DNA of 64,000 nucleotides from Planococcus wigleyi (GTDB lineage: Bacteria; Bacillota; Bacilli; Bacillales_A; Planococcaceae), in assembly GCF_014836985.1 (NCBI RefSeq), contig NZ_JACSPU010000001.1, positions 1 through 64,000 of the forward strand, written 5' to 3'. Made by a program: the position numbers and the translations under genes. Every line of letters begins with the position of its first letter. Within the stretch, counting starts at the first letter, position 1. The notes under the pieces are model-generated. The model was not told the DNA's origin, did not search any database, and was given only the letters and a program-made list of their open reading frames with translations. Positions 17,467 to 25,499 of this stretch are shown here, in pieces.

Positions 17467-18222
17467 GTGGCGCAAATAGGAGAGACCCGGCGCGAACTCG
17501 CGTTGGATTGTTTTTTGCTGGCGGGCAGAATCATGATGGAGAGCGGGGCCGAAACCTATCGAGTCGAGGACACAATGATCCGGATGGCGGTATCGCAAAA
17601 TATGGTGAACTCCCATTGTTTTGTTACACCAACAGGCATCATGTTTTCTCCAAGTGAAGAGCTGGCAACTCGATTTGTTCGAATCAATAACCGGAGCACC
17701 GATTTGGAACGGGTGGCACTCGTCAATTCCGTTTCACGAAACCTGGTGTCCGGTGAATATACATTGCAACAGGCTTATGATGAAATGCTGATGATTGATC
17801 AAACCAATTATCGATCCAGTATATGGGTGCAGACCCTGGCCGCTTCAGTGGCGAGTGCCTGCTTTTTTATTTTATTGGGCGGCAGTTGGATCAACCTTCC
17901 ATTTGCTTTTGTAATCGGAGGAATCGGCTTCATCATTGTGGAAAAGATCCTGGAAGAAACGCGTGTTAAGATATTTGCTGAATTTATCGGAGCTTTTGTA
18001 ATCGGGATACTTGCATCCCTCGCTGTCTATTCAGGGATTGCGACCAATTTGGATACGCTGATCATCGGTTCTATCATGCCGCTCGTTCCGGGATTATTGA
18101 TCACAAATGCTGTACGGGATTTGATGGCGGGCCATTTTGTATCCGGCTTGTCCAAGGGAGCTGAGGCATTTTTGACGGCCTTTGCCATCGGTGCAGGAAT
18201 CGCTTTAGTCATATCGTTTTAA
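17467..18222 (+). CDS. Threonine/serine exporter, ThrE N-terminal half (YjjP-like)
   Basis: A 251-aa membrane protein of the former DUF1212 family. The soluble N-terminal part carries the hallmark ESGAETYRVEDTM. Five hydrophobic helices follow (FFILLGGSWINLPFAF onward), with PLVPGLLITNAVRDLMAGH. Together with the next gene it forms a split version of the ThrE exporter of Corynebacterium, which expels threonine and serine; in other bacteria the pair has been linked to succinate export. The start is GTG at 17467 with GGAGAG 6-11 nt upstream. The second half begins 12 bp after the stop. Confidence 0.87.
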   Translation: MAQIGETRRELALDCFLLAGRIMMESGAETYRVEDTMIRMAVSQNMVNSHCFVTPTGIMFSPSEELATRFVRINNRSTDLERVALVNSVSRNLVSGEYTLQQAYDEMLMIDQTNYRSSIWVQTLAASVASACFFILLGGSWINLPFAFVIGGIGFIIVEKILEETRVKIFAEFIGAFVIGILASLAVYSGIATNLDTLIIGSIMPLVPGLLITNAVRDLMAGHFVSGLSKGAEAFLTAFAIGAGIALVISF

Positions 18223-18234
18223 GGAGGAAATCAA

Positions 18235-18702
18235 ATGAATTGGCCATTGGAAGCGCTACTTAGTTTTTTGGCGGCAGGCGCATTTGGCGTCATCTTCAAT
18301 GCCCCGCGCCGGACCCTGGTCAGTTGTGGACTGGTGGGCATGAGCGGATGGCTCATTTACCGCAGCTTCTTTCTGATCTTTGAGGATTCGGTCCAAGCCT
18401 CTTTTGCTGGAGCCTTTGCTGTTTCAATTGTGGCCCATTTGCTGGCGAAGAAGTTCCGGATGCCCATGATCATATTCAGTATCGCGGGAATCATTCCATT
18501 GGTTCCGGGAAGCAAGGCATACAATGCTATGCGCAACATCGTTGAAAACAATTACCTGGAAGCTATCGCTTTCGCATCCGAAGCGTTAATGATCTCCGGA
18601 GCTGTGGCAATGGGACTGGTTTTTGCAGAAGTGATGATGCAACTGTTCTTCAAGCGGCAGGCAAAAAGAATACAAAGAAAAATGGGCCTGACACAAGAGT
18701 GA
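18235..18702 (+). CDS. Threonine/serine exporter, ThrE C-terminal half (YjjB-like)
   Basis: A 155-aa, four- to five-helix membrane protein (former DUF3815), the partner of the preceding gene. It has the family motif FSIAGIIPLVPGSKAYN, mirroring the PLVPG motif of its partner. GGAGG precedes the ATG. The C-terminal tail is basic (KRQAKRIQRKMG). Its stop codon lies within the terminator hairpin. Confidence 0.87.
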   Translation: MNWPLEALLSFLAAGAFGVIFNAPRRTLVSCGLVGMSGWLIYRSFFLIFEDSVQASFAGAFAVSIVAHLLAKKFRMPMIIFSIAGIIPLVPGSKAYNAMRNIVENNYLEAIAFASEALMISGAVAMGLVFAEVMMQLFFKRQAKRIQRKMGLTQE

Positions 18703-18727
18703 TTCTTGTTAGTCAGACCCATTTTTA
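18680..18727 (+). terminator. Terminator overlapping the stop codon
   Basis: Long stem AAATGGGCCTGACACAAGA with TTCTTGTTAGTCAGACCCATTT (bulged), GTGA loop and trailing T run. Confidence 0.82.
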
Positions 18728-18771
18728 ATTTGTGGAAATGAGAGATTGAACAGGCGTTTCCGCTTTTCTAG

Positions 18772-20778
18772 TTAGTTCAACCATTTCTCCAAATCTGCTG
18801 CTGTCATCGGGTGGCCGATGATGTAGCCTTGAAGGCTGTCGCAGCCCATGGCGCGCAACAGTTCAAACTGTTCATTGGTTTCAACGCCTTCAGCGGTTAC
18901 TTGGAAGTCGAGTGATTTGCCGAACTGAATCATGCCGTTGATCAGTTTTTGTATTTTTTCCTGTTTAGTGATGGATTGAATAATCGTTTGATCTATTTTT
19001 AATGAAGAAATTGGCAGCATAAGCATATAGCGGAATGAGGCGTAACCTGTTCCGAAGTCATCTAACGCAAAACTGATGCCTTCTTGTTGAAGAGTCTTCA
19101 TTTGAGACATAATCGAACGTTCCGCTTCTGCTTCAAGTGCAAATTTCTCTGTGATCTCGATCATCAAGGAACTTGCTTTGCAGTCATTGATTTTTAATTG
19201 TTCAAGTACCATCTTCGCCATGTCTTTGTCTCTGAACTCACGGATAGAAGAGTTGATGCTGATTTGCAAGTCGATGTCCTTGGTTTGCCATTCTTTTAAT
19301 TGACGGCAGGCAGTTTCGACGACAAAGCTGCCGATTTCATTGATCAAGCCATTTTCTTCAGCAATCGGAATCAGTTCGTCCGGTGTAATGACACCGATTT
19401 CCGAATCAGTCCAACGCACCAACGCTTCTACGCGCTCCACTTTGCCGTTGTTCAAATTGACCTGCGGCTGGTAGAGGAGCTGTAAGTTCTTGCGGTCCAA
19501 GGCATAGATGAGCCGTTTTTCGATAAATGCTTTACGGTTCAGCCGCTCGTGGTCATCAGATGTCAGTGCGGCAATGGCACTGCCTCCACGGTCTTTCACT
19601 TTTTTGATGGTCGCATAGGAAGCTTTGATCAAATGCATGAAATTCTGCTGATCTTCAGGGTATTTCGTGATGGCACCGCTGATGGTCAATGGCACTGCTG
19701 TACCTTGAAGGTAAATCGGGTGCTGCTTCAGGTAATGAAGGAAGCCTTCGATAAACCAGTTGCTCAACGGTGTAACCAATGCAAATTCGTGCAGGCCAGC
19801 ACGCGTGATGATCGAATCGGAAAAATACATCCGAAGGCGCTTAGTGAACTCGATGAGCAGCTCGTTTTCTGTATCCGTATCCGAGACGTCGCGCAATGTG
19901 TAAAAACGGTCAATATCCAGGAAAACAAAGGAGAAATGACGTTCTTCTTCTATGTATTCATTTACGACCTGTTCAAGGCGATGGCGATTCTCAAGGCCGG
20001 TGACCGGATCAATAAAAGCAATTTCTTCGAGATGCTGCTGGGCTTTCTTATTGGCGGTTATGTCTTTTTCCAGGAAAATGTAATAAGTATCATCACCGGA
20101 AAGCTGCATCGGAATGGCCGTTAAGTCCACCCAGTAGATTTCTCCATCTTTTTTCACTTTTTTCGCTTCACCGTTCCAGACATTTCCTTGTCTGAGAGTG
20201 GACAAAATCGAATCGACAAACTGAACGTCTTCTTCACTGTCTCCGAACATATGCCAAACAGGCTTGCCCAAAATACGTTTTGGTGTCCACTTGCTCAACT
20301 TCAAAAACAGTGGGTTCGCATAGGTAATCAAAAATTCCTGATCGAAATAAAGCAACATGAAAGAGTCGTCCAGACCGTTCCGCAAATGGTTTAATTCTTT
20401 AGCGGGAGAACCGTCTTCATCGGTTTCGTCCAGTTCGTAGATGGTCATGACATACTGCTCGTCGTCGGCTGTATAGGATTTGGCTACAACTGTTGTATAT
20501 GCTTTTACTCCGTCGCCCATTTCGATTTCCACATCTTCAAATCTGACCGGTTCCTTAGTCTTTAGTAACTTGTCCCAGGACTGCTTGTTCAACGCTGCTT
20601 TTTCGGGATTCATATAAGGAGAGAGCTGTCCTTTGACAGCTTCGGATTCTATTTGGAAAACACGTTCAGCATGCTGATTGCACCATGCAATGAACCCATT
20701 TTTATCCATGATGATGATGGGGAATGGAATATGGTTGAAAACGAGGGTATCGGCTAATTTTCCTTGCAATTCGCTCAT
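18772..20778 (-). CDS. PAS-PAS-GGDEF-EAL protein, degenerate GGDEF
   Basis: A 668-aa cytoplasmic c-di-GMP protein: a PAS domain at about 10-115, a second PAS/PAC at about 135-245, a GGDEF domain at about 250-410 and an EAL domain at about 425-668. The GGDEF signature is replaced by RAGLHEF, so diguanylate cyclase activity is unlikely. The EAL domain keeps its key positions (VEALVRW, MIEITEK, DDFGTGYAS, LKIDQ, AEGVET, LQGYIIGHP), so phosphodiesterase activity is expected, perhaps regulated by nucleotide binding to the degenerate domain and by PAS sensing. It has its own promoter at 20811-20839. Confidence 0.9.
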   Translation of the reverse strand: MSELQGKLADTLVFNHIPFPIIIMDKNGFIAWCNQHAERVFQIESEAVKGQLSPYMNPEKAALNKQSWDKLLKTKEPVRFEDVEIEMGDGVKAYTTVVAKSYTADDEQYVMTIYELDETDEDGSPAKELNHLRNGLDDSFMLLYFDQEFLITYANPLFLKLSKWTPKRILGKPVWHMFGDSEEDVQFVDSILSTLRQGNVWNGEAKKVKKDGEIYWVDLTAIPMQLSGDDTYYIFLEKDITANKKAQQHLEEIAFIDPVTGLENRHRLEQVVNEYIEEERHFSFVFLDIDRFYTLRDVSDTDTENELLIEFTKRLRMYFSDSIITRAGLHEFALVTPLSNWFIEGFLHYLKQHPIYLQGTAVPLTISGAITKYPEDQQNFMHLIKASYATIKKVKDRGGSAIAALTSDDHERLNRKAFIEKRLIYALDRKNLQLLYQPQVNLNNGKVERVEALVRWTDSEIGVITPDELIPIAEENGLINEIGSFVVETACRQLKEWQTKDIDLQISINSSIREFRDKDMAKMVLEQLKINDCKASSLMIEITEKFALEAEAERSIMSQMKTLQQEGISFALDDFGTGYASFRYMLMLPISSLKIDQTIIQSITKQEKIQKLINGMIQFGKSLDFQVTAEGVETNEQFELLRAMGCDSLQGYIIGHPMTAADLEKWLN

Positions 20779-20810
20779 TCTTTGACGCTCCTTAACCGTA
20801 GTCTATTCTT

Positions 20811-20839
20811 ATTATAGAGAAGAAAAGGTCTATCGTCAT
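20811..20839 (-). promoter_or_regulatory. SigA promoter of the GGDEF-EAL gene
   Basis: Minus strand ATGACG (20834-20839), 17-bp spacer, TATAAT (20811-20816), about 32 bp before the ATG. Confidence 0.7.
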
Positions 20840-20944
20840 CCTTTTCAAAATAATCTCTATGACAAGTTTATGGTTTTTTCACTATCCTTTAGCCGATAAT
20901 CGTGAGAGAATAGGCATAAATCATAAGAAAATTGAGGTAAGAGT

Positions 20945-21478
20945 ATGTTAAAGAAAATTTTTGTATTATTATTCCTGATTTTTATAATTCCTTTTTCAAC
21001 TCTGGCACATACGACTCTATTGTCATCGACACCTGCTGAAGGTGAAAATTTGACGGAAGCCTTAAAAGAGGCGGAACTGGTTTTTGGAACAAGAATTGAA
21101 GAAGGCAGTACGATGACAATTGAAGGAGAAAACGGTTCTTTTGAATTCGACAGTATTGCTATTGAAGGGGATACAATGAACGGCATTTTCAGTGAAACCT
21201 TGGAAAATGGATCTTATCGTATTCTTTGGAATATCATTGGAGAAGATGGACACCCGATAGAAGGGGAAATCGCTTTTGGGGTAACTGTTGAAGAAGAGGA
21301 AGCTCCGGTTGCCGCTGAAACAGCCGAAGAGCCGGCAGAGGAATCTGCGGCACCTTCAGAAGAAGTGGTAGAACAACAGCCTGAAGAAGGCGGCAATTTA
21401 CTGGTAACGATTCTGCTTGTGGCGGCTGCTGTTTTGGTCGTCTACGGAATCTTTAAGTTGCTCAAGAAGAAAAAATGA
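20945..21478 (+). CDS. CopC-domain copper-binding protein
   Basis: A 177-aa exported protein with a signal peptide ending at ...STLA. The mature N-terminus begins His-Thr-Thr-Leu, the usual N-terminal His copper ligand of CopC, and the second conserved His is in EDGHPIEGEI. An acidic Ala/Glu linker leads to one C-terminal membrane helix (LLVTILLVAAAVLVVYGIF), so it is membrane-tethered. It overlaps the CopD gene by 4 bp. In Bacillus the two domains are fused as YcnJ; here they are separate. The role is copper binding and delivery to CopD. Confidence 0.88.
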   Translation: MLKKIFVLLFLIFIIPFSTLAHTTLLSSTPAEGENLTEALKEAELVFGTRIEEGSTMTIEGENGSFEFDSIAIEGDTMNGIFSETLENGSYRILWNIIGEDGHPIEGEIAFGVTVEEEEAPVAAETAEEPAEESAAPSEEVVEQQPEEGGNLLVTILLVAAAVLVVYGIFKLLKKKK

Positions 21479-22536
21479 TGTCTTTCTCCGCAATTGCCGA
21501 TGTCTTGCTGTATGTCGCTTTTTCGTATCTCGCAGGCTCGATTGTACTCCAGTTTATCCCGGATGACCGAAAGCCATCGCTATCCACTTCCAAAATTCTG
21601 CTGCTGCTCAGTACGGCCGGTGTTATTGTGCTGTCCTTTATGCCGGTCTATGAATTGGCTTTATTCCTGCAGAGCAGCCAAGGATGGGGCGAGGCTTATC
21701 AGAATGCCATTACCGGGTTCCGGGTAGGGCAAGGCTGGCTGATCACGGTGCTGCTCAGCATCATTTTGGGAATCTCCATCTATTTGGGGGGCAGCCGGTA
21801 TATTCAGGCGCTGTACTTATTTTTACTTATTTTGACCGTGGGCTTTTACAGCCACATTTCCACGCTTGATTTGTGGGCCGGCTTCGCTCTTCATTCCATC
21901 CATGTTCTTTTCATGGCAATGTGGGCGGGGGTTCTGCTCCATGTAAGCTGGTTCGCAAAGGATGGCTCAAATTGGCGGCGCTTTCTGTCCTGGTTTACGC
22001 CTTTTGCGTTTTTCTGTGTGGCAGCCGTCATAGGCAGCGGCATCATTATTATGTTCTTTTTTGTGGCGCCGGCCGATTATGCGAATTCCTGGGCATTGCC
22101 TTATGGCCAATTGCTGTTGCTGAAGCACCTAAGCATTATTCCGGTGCTGTTGGCGGCTTTGATCAATGGCTTTCTCAATAAGCAAAAAGTTTTCCGGCAG
22201 TCTTGGCTAAAACTTGAAAGTACCCTGTTGCTGCTTGTTTTTGTTTTTACTGCGTTTATGAGCAAACAGGCTCCTCCTCATGACGTTAATGACACACTCC
22301 GGATTGAAGGCGGAGCTTGGTTTTTGGAGGGATTGGCGGGACCATTATATATCCCGCTGGCAGCCGGATTGGATTGGACATTGAACGGCTCACTGCTGAT
22401 GGGGCTTGGCTTGCTGCTATTGGCTATGATGCTGTTGAGTTTTTTCCGACAGCTGAATGCTTGGCTGTCATTGCTGTTCAGTCTCGGCTTTATCATTTGT
22501 TTCTACGTGGGCTTAATGATGAATCTGTCATTCTAA
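21475..22536 (+). CDS. CopD-domain copper transport membrane protein
   Basis: A 353-aa polytopic protein with about eight to nine membrane helices and the CopD domain in the centre (HSIHVLFMAMWAGVLLHVSWF). It would import copper in partnership with the CopC protein. The ATG overlaps the preceding TGA in an ATGATG string, so translation is coupled. No CsoR or YcnK gene is next to it. Confidence 0.85.
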   Translation: MMSFSAIADVLLYVAFSYLAGSIVLQFIPDDRKPSLSTSKILLLLSTAGVIVLSFMPVYELALFLQSSQGWGEAYQNAITGFRVGQGWLITVLLSIILGISIYLGGSRYIQALYLFLLILTVGFYSHISTLDLWAGFALHSIHVLFMAMWAGVLLHVSWFAKDGSNWRRFLSWFTPFAFFCVAAVIGSGIIIMFFFVAPADYANSWALPYGQLLLLKHLSIIPVLLAALINGFLNKQKVFRQSWLKLESTLLLLVFVFTAFMSKQAPPHDVNDTLRIEGGAWFLEGLAGPLYIPLAAGLDWTLNGSLLMGLGLLLLAMMLLSFFRQLNAWLSLLFSLGFIICFYVGLMMNLSF

Positions 22537-22595
22537 ATAATTAATGGCCAATCTTTCGGGATTGGTTTTTCTATTGGAAGGAAAGGAGAGCTGAT

Positions 22596-23504
22596 ATGGA
22601 ACGTCTAAAAGGAATAGCCATGATATTAATCGGAGCGATGCTGTGGGGAGCCTCGGGTCCTTTGATGGAATGGACCATGGAAGTTTACGGGATTTCCGTT
22701 TCATTTCTCTTAACTATACGATTGACGGTGGCGGGCCTTTTCCTGCTTCTTTTCTTGAAGCTGAAAGGCGTGCGAATTACGGCCATTTTCCGCAACAAAA
22801 TGTGGGTCCGGCCTTTGCTGATATTTTCCGTATTGGGAATGTTGGGTGTCCAGTATAGTTTTGTCGCTGCCATCGAAGCAAGCAATGCAGTAGTCGCCAC
22901 TTTGATGCAATTTTTGGCGCCTGTCTATATTATTGCTTTTGTTTCTCTAACCCATAAAAAATTGCCGCCGGTCTACCAAATTATCGGAATGGCAGGAACA
23001 TTAGCGGGATTGTTCCTGCTGCTGACCAATGGCAGGCCTGACCAACTGATTATTAGCGGAGAAGCATTTTTCTGGGGAATTCTCGTCGGACTGGCTTTCA
23101 CATTTTATACGCTTTACCCTGCACAGCTTATGCAGGAATGGGGCGTCCTGCTCGTTGTCGGCTGGTCGATGCTTTTTGGCGGAATTTTTTTAGGGCTGGT
23201 AAATCCTATCTTCCTTTCAGATGAATGGCCGGTCTTGGCCCAATGGCCGGTAATTGGATCCATATTTGCCATTATTGTCGTCGGCACAGCTGCCTTTATC
23301 TTGTTTCTAAGCAGCATGCGCTACATTACGGCCGTCGAAACCAGCATTCTTTCATCCATGGAACCGTTGACGGCAATGGTCATCTCCGTGTTCTGGTTCG
23401 GGCAGGTGCTGTCGCCGATTCAATTGTTTGGGGCATTCGCCATGCTGGTGTTTGTCACCTGGTTGTCGCTTGCCGGCAATCCAAAGAAGAAAACTGCACG
23501 GTGA
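22596..23504 (+). CDS. EamA/DMT-superfamily transporter
   Basis: A 302-aa protein with ten hydrophobic helices in two repeated EamA halves (GAMLWGASGPLMEW at the start of the first, GILVGLAFTFYTLYP in the second). The end of each half has the typical motif (VATLMQFLAPVYI and SILSSMEPLTAMVISVF). It is a drug/metabolite exporter-type permease; substrate unknown. AAAGGAGAG precedes the ATG. Confidence 0.88.
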   Translation: MERLKGIAMILIGAMLWGASGPLMEWTMEVYGISVSFLLTIRLTVAGLFLLLFLKLKGVRITAIFRNKMWVRPLLIFSVLGMLGVQYSFVAAIEASNAVVATLMQFLAPVYIIAFVSLTHKKLPPVYQIIGMAGTLAGLFLLLTNGRPDQLIISGEAFFWGILVGLAFTFYTLYPAQLMQEWGVLLVVGWSMLFGGIFLGLVNPIFLSDEWPVLAQWPVIGSIFAIIVVGTAAFILFLSSMRYITAVETSILSSMEPLTAMVISVFWFGQVLSPIQLFGAFAMLVFVTWLSLAGNPKKKTAR

Positions 23505-23586
23505 ATTAGCATAAGGATTCGGTTCTTTGGCGCGGATCAATATGATCAATAAAAGCAAAATGGTAATGAATGATGCCTATCACCTG

Positions 23587-23621
23587 AAAAAGCGATGCCC
23601 CTTAAAAAGGCATCGCTTTTC
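23587..23621. terminator. Terminator
   Basis: Perfect stem AAAAGCGATGCC/GGCATCGCTTTT with a 9-nt loop, downstream of the DMT transporter gene. Confidence 0.85.
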
Positions 23622-23744
23622 TGGCTTATTCCGCTATAGCAATCAAAAGGAATGAAGAATCGGGCTGCTTGATGTTTGCTTTAAAATAGAAATCCCTATT
23701 CGATATCTGAAAATTATGGCATACTAGTCAATATAAAGGTTCGA

Positions 23745-23754
23745 GTTTCGAAAC
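23745..23754. promoter_or_regulatory. Short palindrome before ABC exporter operon
   Basis: GTTTCGAAAC is a perfect 10-bp palindrome lying 18 bp upstream of the exporter ATG, just before the AGGAGG site. It could be a repressor site in the leader. This is a weak call because ten bases can occur by chance. Confidence 0.3.
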
Positions 23755-23771
23755 GTTTAGGAGGCACTCCC

Positions 23772-25499
23772 ATGAAAACAGTTTTTTCATACGCCAAACC
23801 ATATAAATTTTATATTGTTATTGCATTGATTTTAATGCTTCTGGAATTGACAGTGGAGTTGCTTCAGCCGCTTGTCATTGCGAGCATTATCGACCAAGGG
23901 ATCGTGGCGAGAGATCAGGACGTTATCATTCAATTGGGCTTAGTGCTGATGGGCTTGTCGGTCATCGCCTTTGTATCGGGCATCGTCAATTCGTATTTTG
24001 CAGCACATGCCTCGCAAAGTTTTTCGTTTGATCTTCGGCAGGCTCTTTATGGGCGGATCCAATCATTTTCACTGGCTATGTTCAACAAATTCCCGGCTTC
24101 GGGTTTGATTACACGATTGACCAGTGATGTCACGTTGGTGCAGCAAGTCCTCTATATGGGGCTTCGGATTATGCTGCGCGCCCCTTTGCTTGTCATCGGA
24201 AGCATGATTATGGCATTTGTCGTTAATCCGAAACTGGCCTTTTATTTGGTGATTGTTTTTCCATTCTTATTGATATTCCTGTATGCCATGGTCAAAAAAG
24301 GAGTCAGCTATTTCGGTTTTGTCCAAAAGCGTCTGGACCGGGTCAACCGGATTGTTCAGGAAAATCTGCAGGCTGTGCGCCTGATCAAAGCCTATCTGCG
24401 CGGAAAATATGAAACCAACCGTTTTTCGGAAGTGGCAGGCTCATTGAAAATTGATACAGTAAAAGCATTTCGCATCATGGAAATCATTTTGCCGATTTTA
24501 TTGTTCGGCATGAACTTGTCCTTATTGGCTGTTTTATGGTTTGGCGCCTTTGAAATCCGCAGTGGCGGTGCCCAAATCGGTGAATTGGTCGCCATTGTCA
24601 ATTACGCGATGCGGATGACGGGTGCTTTCACCATGTTCTCTTTCATCATCATGATATTTGCCCGTGCGAAAGCATCCTCAGAGCGCATTGAGGAAGTGCT
24701 GCTGGCAGAGGATGTCCGTGAAAAAGATGAGAGCGGCGAATCCAAAGAAGTGCACCGCGGTGAAATCCGTTTCGAGAATGTTTGGTTCATGTACCCGGAA
24801 ACTTCAAGGCCGGTGCTGCACAATATTTCCTTCCATTTGAAAGCCAATGAAAAACTGGCAATTATGGGAGCGACCGGCTCCGGCAAATCTTCTTTGCTGC
24901 AGCTGATTCCGCGTTTCTATGACGCCACCGAAGGAACGGTCTCAATCCATGGCAGGGATGTAACGAAATGGCAGCTGCGTGCTCTGCGAAAAACGATCGG
25001 CATTGTGCCCCAACAATCGCTCCTTTTTACAGGGACCATTTCCAATAACTTATCTTGGGGGAAAGACGAAGTAGTGCAGGACGAATTGGCTGACGCGGCG
25101 ATTAAAGCGCAGATCCACGAAACGGTCGAACGTTTCCCGAAAGGCTATTACACCCGCGTGGGTCAAAAAGGCGTCAATTTATCCGGCGGCCAAAAACAGC
25201 GTCTGTCGATCGCCCGCGCTTTGGTGCGCAAACCTTCCATTTTGATTTTGGATGATAGCACAAGTGCACTGGATGTTAAAACCGAAGCAGCATTATGGGA
25301 AGAGTTGGAACAGGAACAAGCGACAATGCTGGTGGTTACGCAGAAAATCAGGACCGCTATGAGGGCGGACCGGATTCTGTTGCTGGAAGATGGCCAAATT
25401 TCCGGTTACGGCACCCATGCCGAGCTCTTGGAAAGTTCTGAGCTGTATCGCCAGATTGCGATGTCCCAACAGGAAGAGGAGGTTGATGAATATGTTTAA
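23772..25499 (+). CDS. Heterodimeric ABC exporter subunit with degenerate ATP site
   Basis: A 575-aa type IV ABC exporter half with six membrane helices (about 1-310) and an ATPase domain. Walker A is GATGSGKSS and the signature LSGGQKQR is canonical. Walker B reads LILDDSTSALD, with Asp in place of the catalytic Glu, and the H-loop His is replaced by Gln (VVTQK). These are the marks of the non-catalytic subunit in BmrC/BmrD, YheI/YheH or TM287/288-type multidrug exporters. The partner gene overlaps by 8 bp and supplies the complementary changes. Confidence 0.9.
   Translation: MKTVFSYAKPYKFYIVIALILMLLELTVELLQPLVIASIIDQGIVARDQDVIIQLGLVLMGLSVIAFVSGIVNSYFAAHASQSFSFDLRQALYGRIQSFSLAMFNKFPASGLITRLTSDVTLVQQVLYMGLRIMLRAPLLVIGSMIMAFVVNPKLAFYLVIVFPFLLIFLYAMVKKGVSYFGFVQKRLDRVNRIVQENLQAVRLIKAYLRGKYETNRFSEVAGSLKIDTVKAFRIMEIILPILLFGMNLSLLAVLWFGAFEIRSGGAQIGELVAIVNYAMRMTGAFTMFSFIIMIFARAKASSERIEEVLLAEDVREKDESGESKEVHRGEIRFENVWFMYPETSRPVLHNISFHLKANEKLAIMGATGSGKSSLLQLIPRFYDATEGTVSIHGRDVTKWQLRALRKTIGIVPQQSLLFTGTISNNLSWGKDEVVQDELADAAIKAQIHETVERFPKGYYTRVGQKGVNLSGGQKQRLSIARALVRKPSILILDDSTSALDVKTEAALWEELEQEQATMLVVTQKIRTAMRADRILLLEDGQISGYGTHAELLESSELYRQIAMSQQEEEVDEYV

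Noticed and set aside
19549-20124. 191-codon reading frame opposite the GGDEF-EAL gene
   Set aside because: Shadow of the PAS/GGDEF coding region with no start signal.
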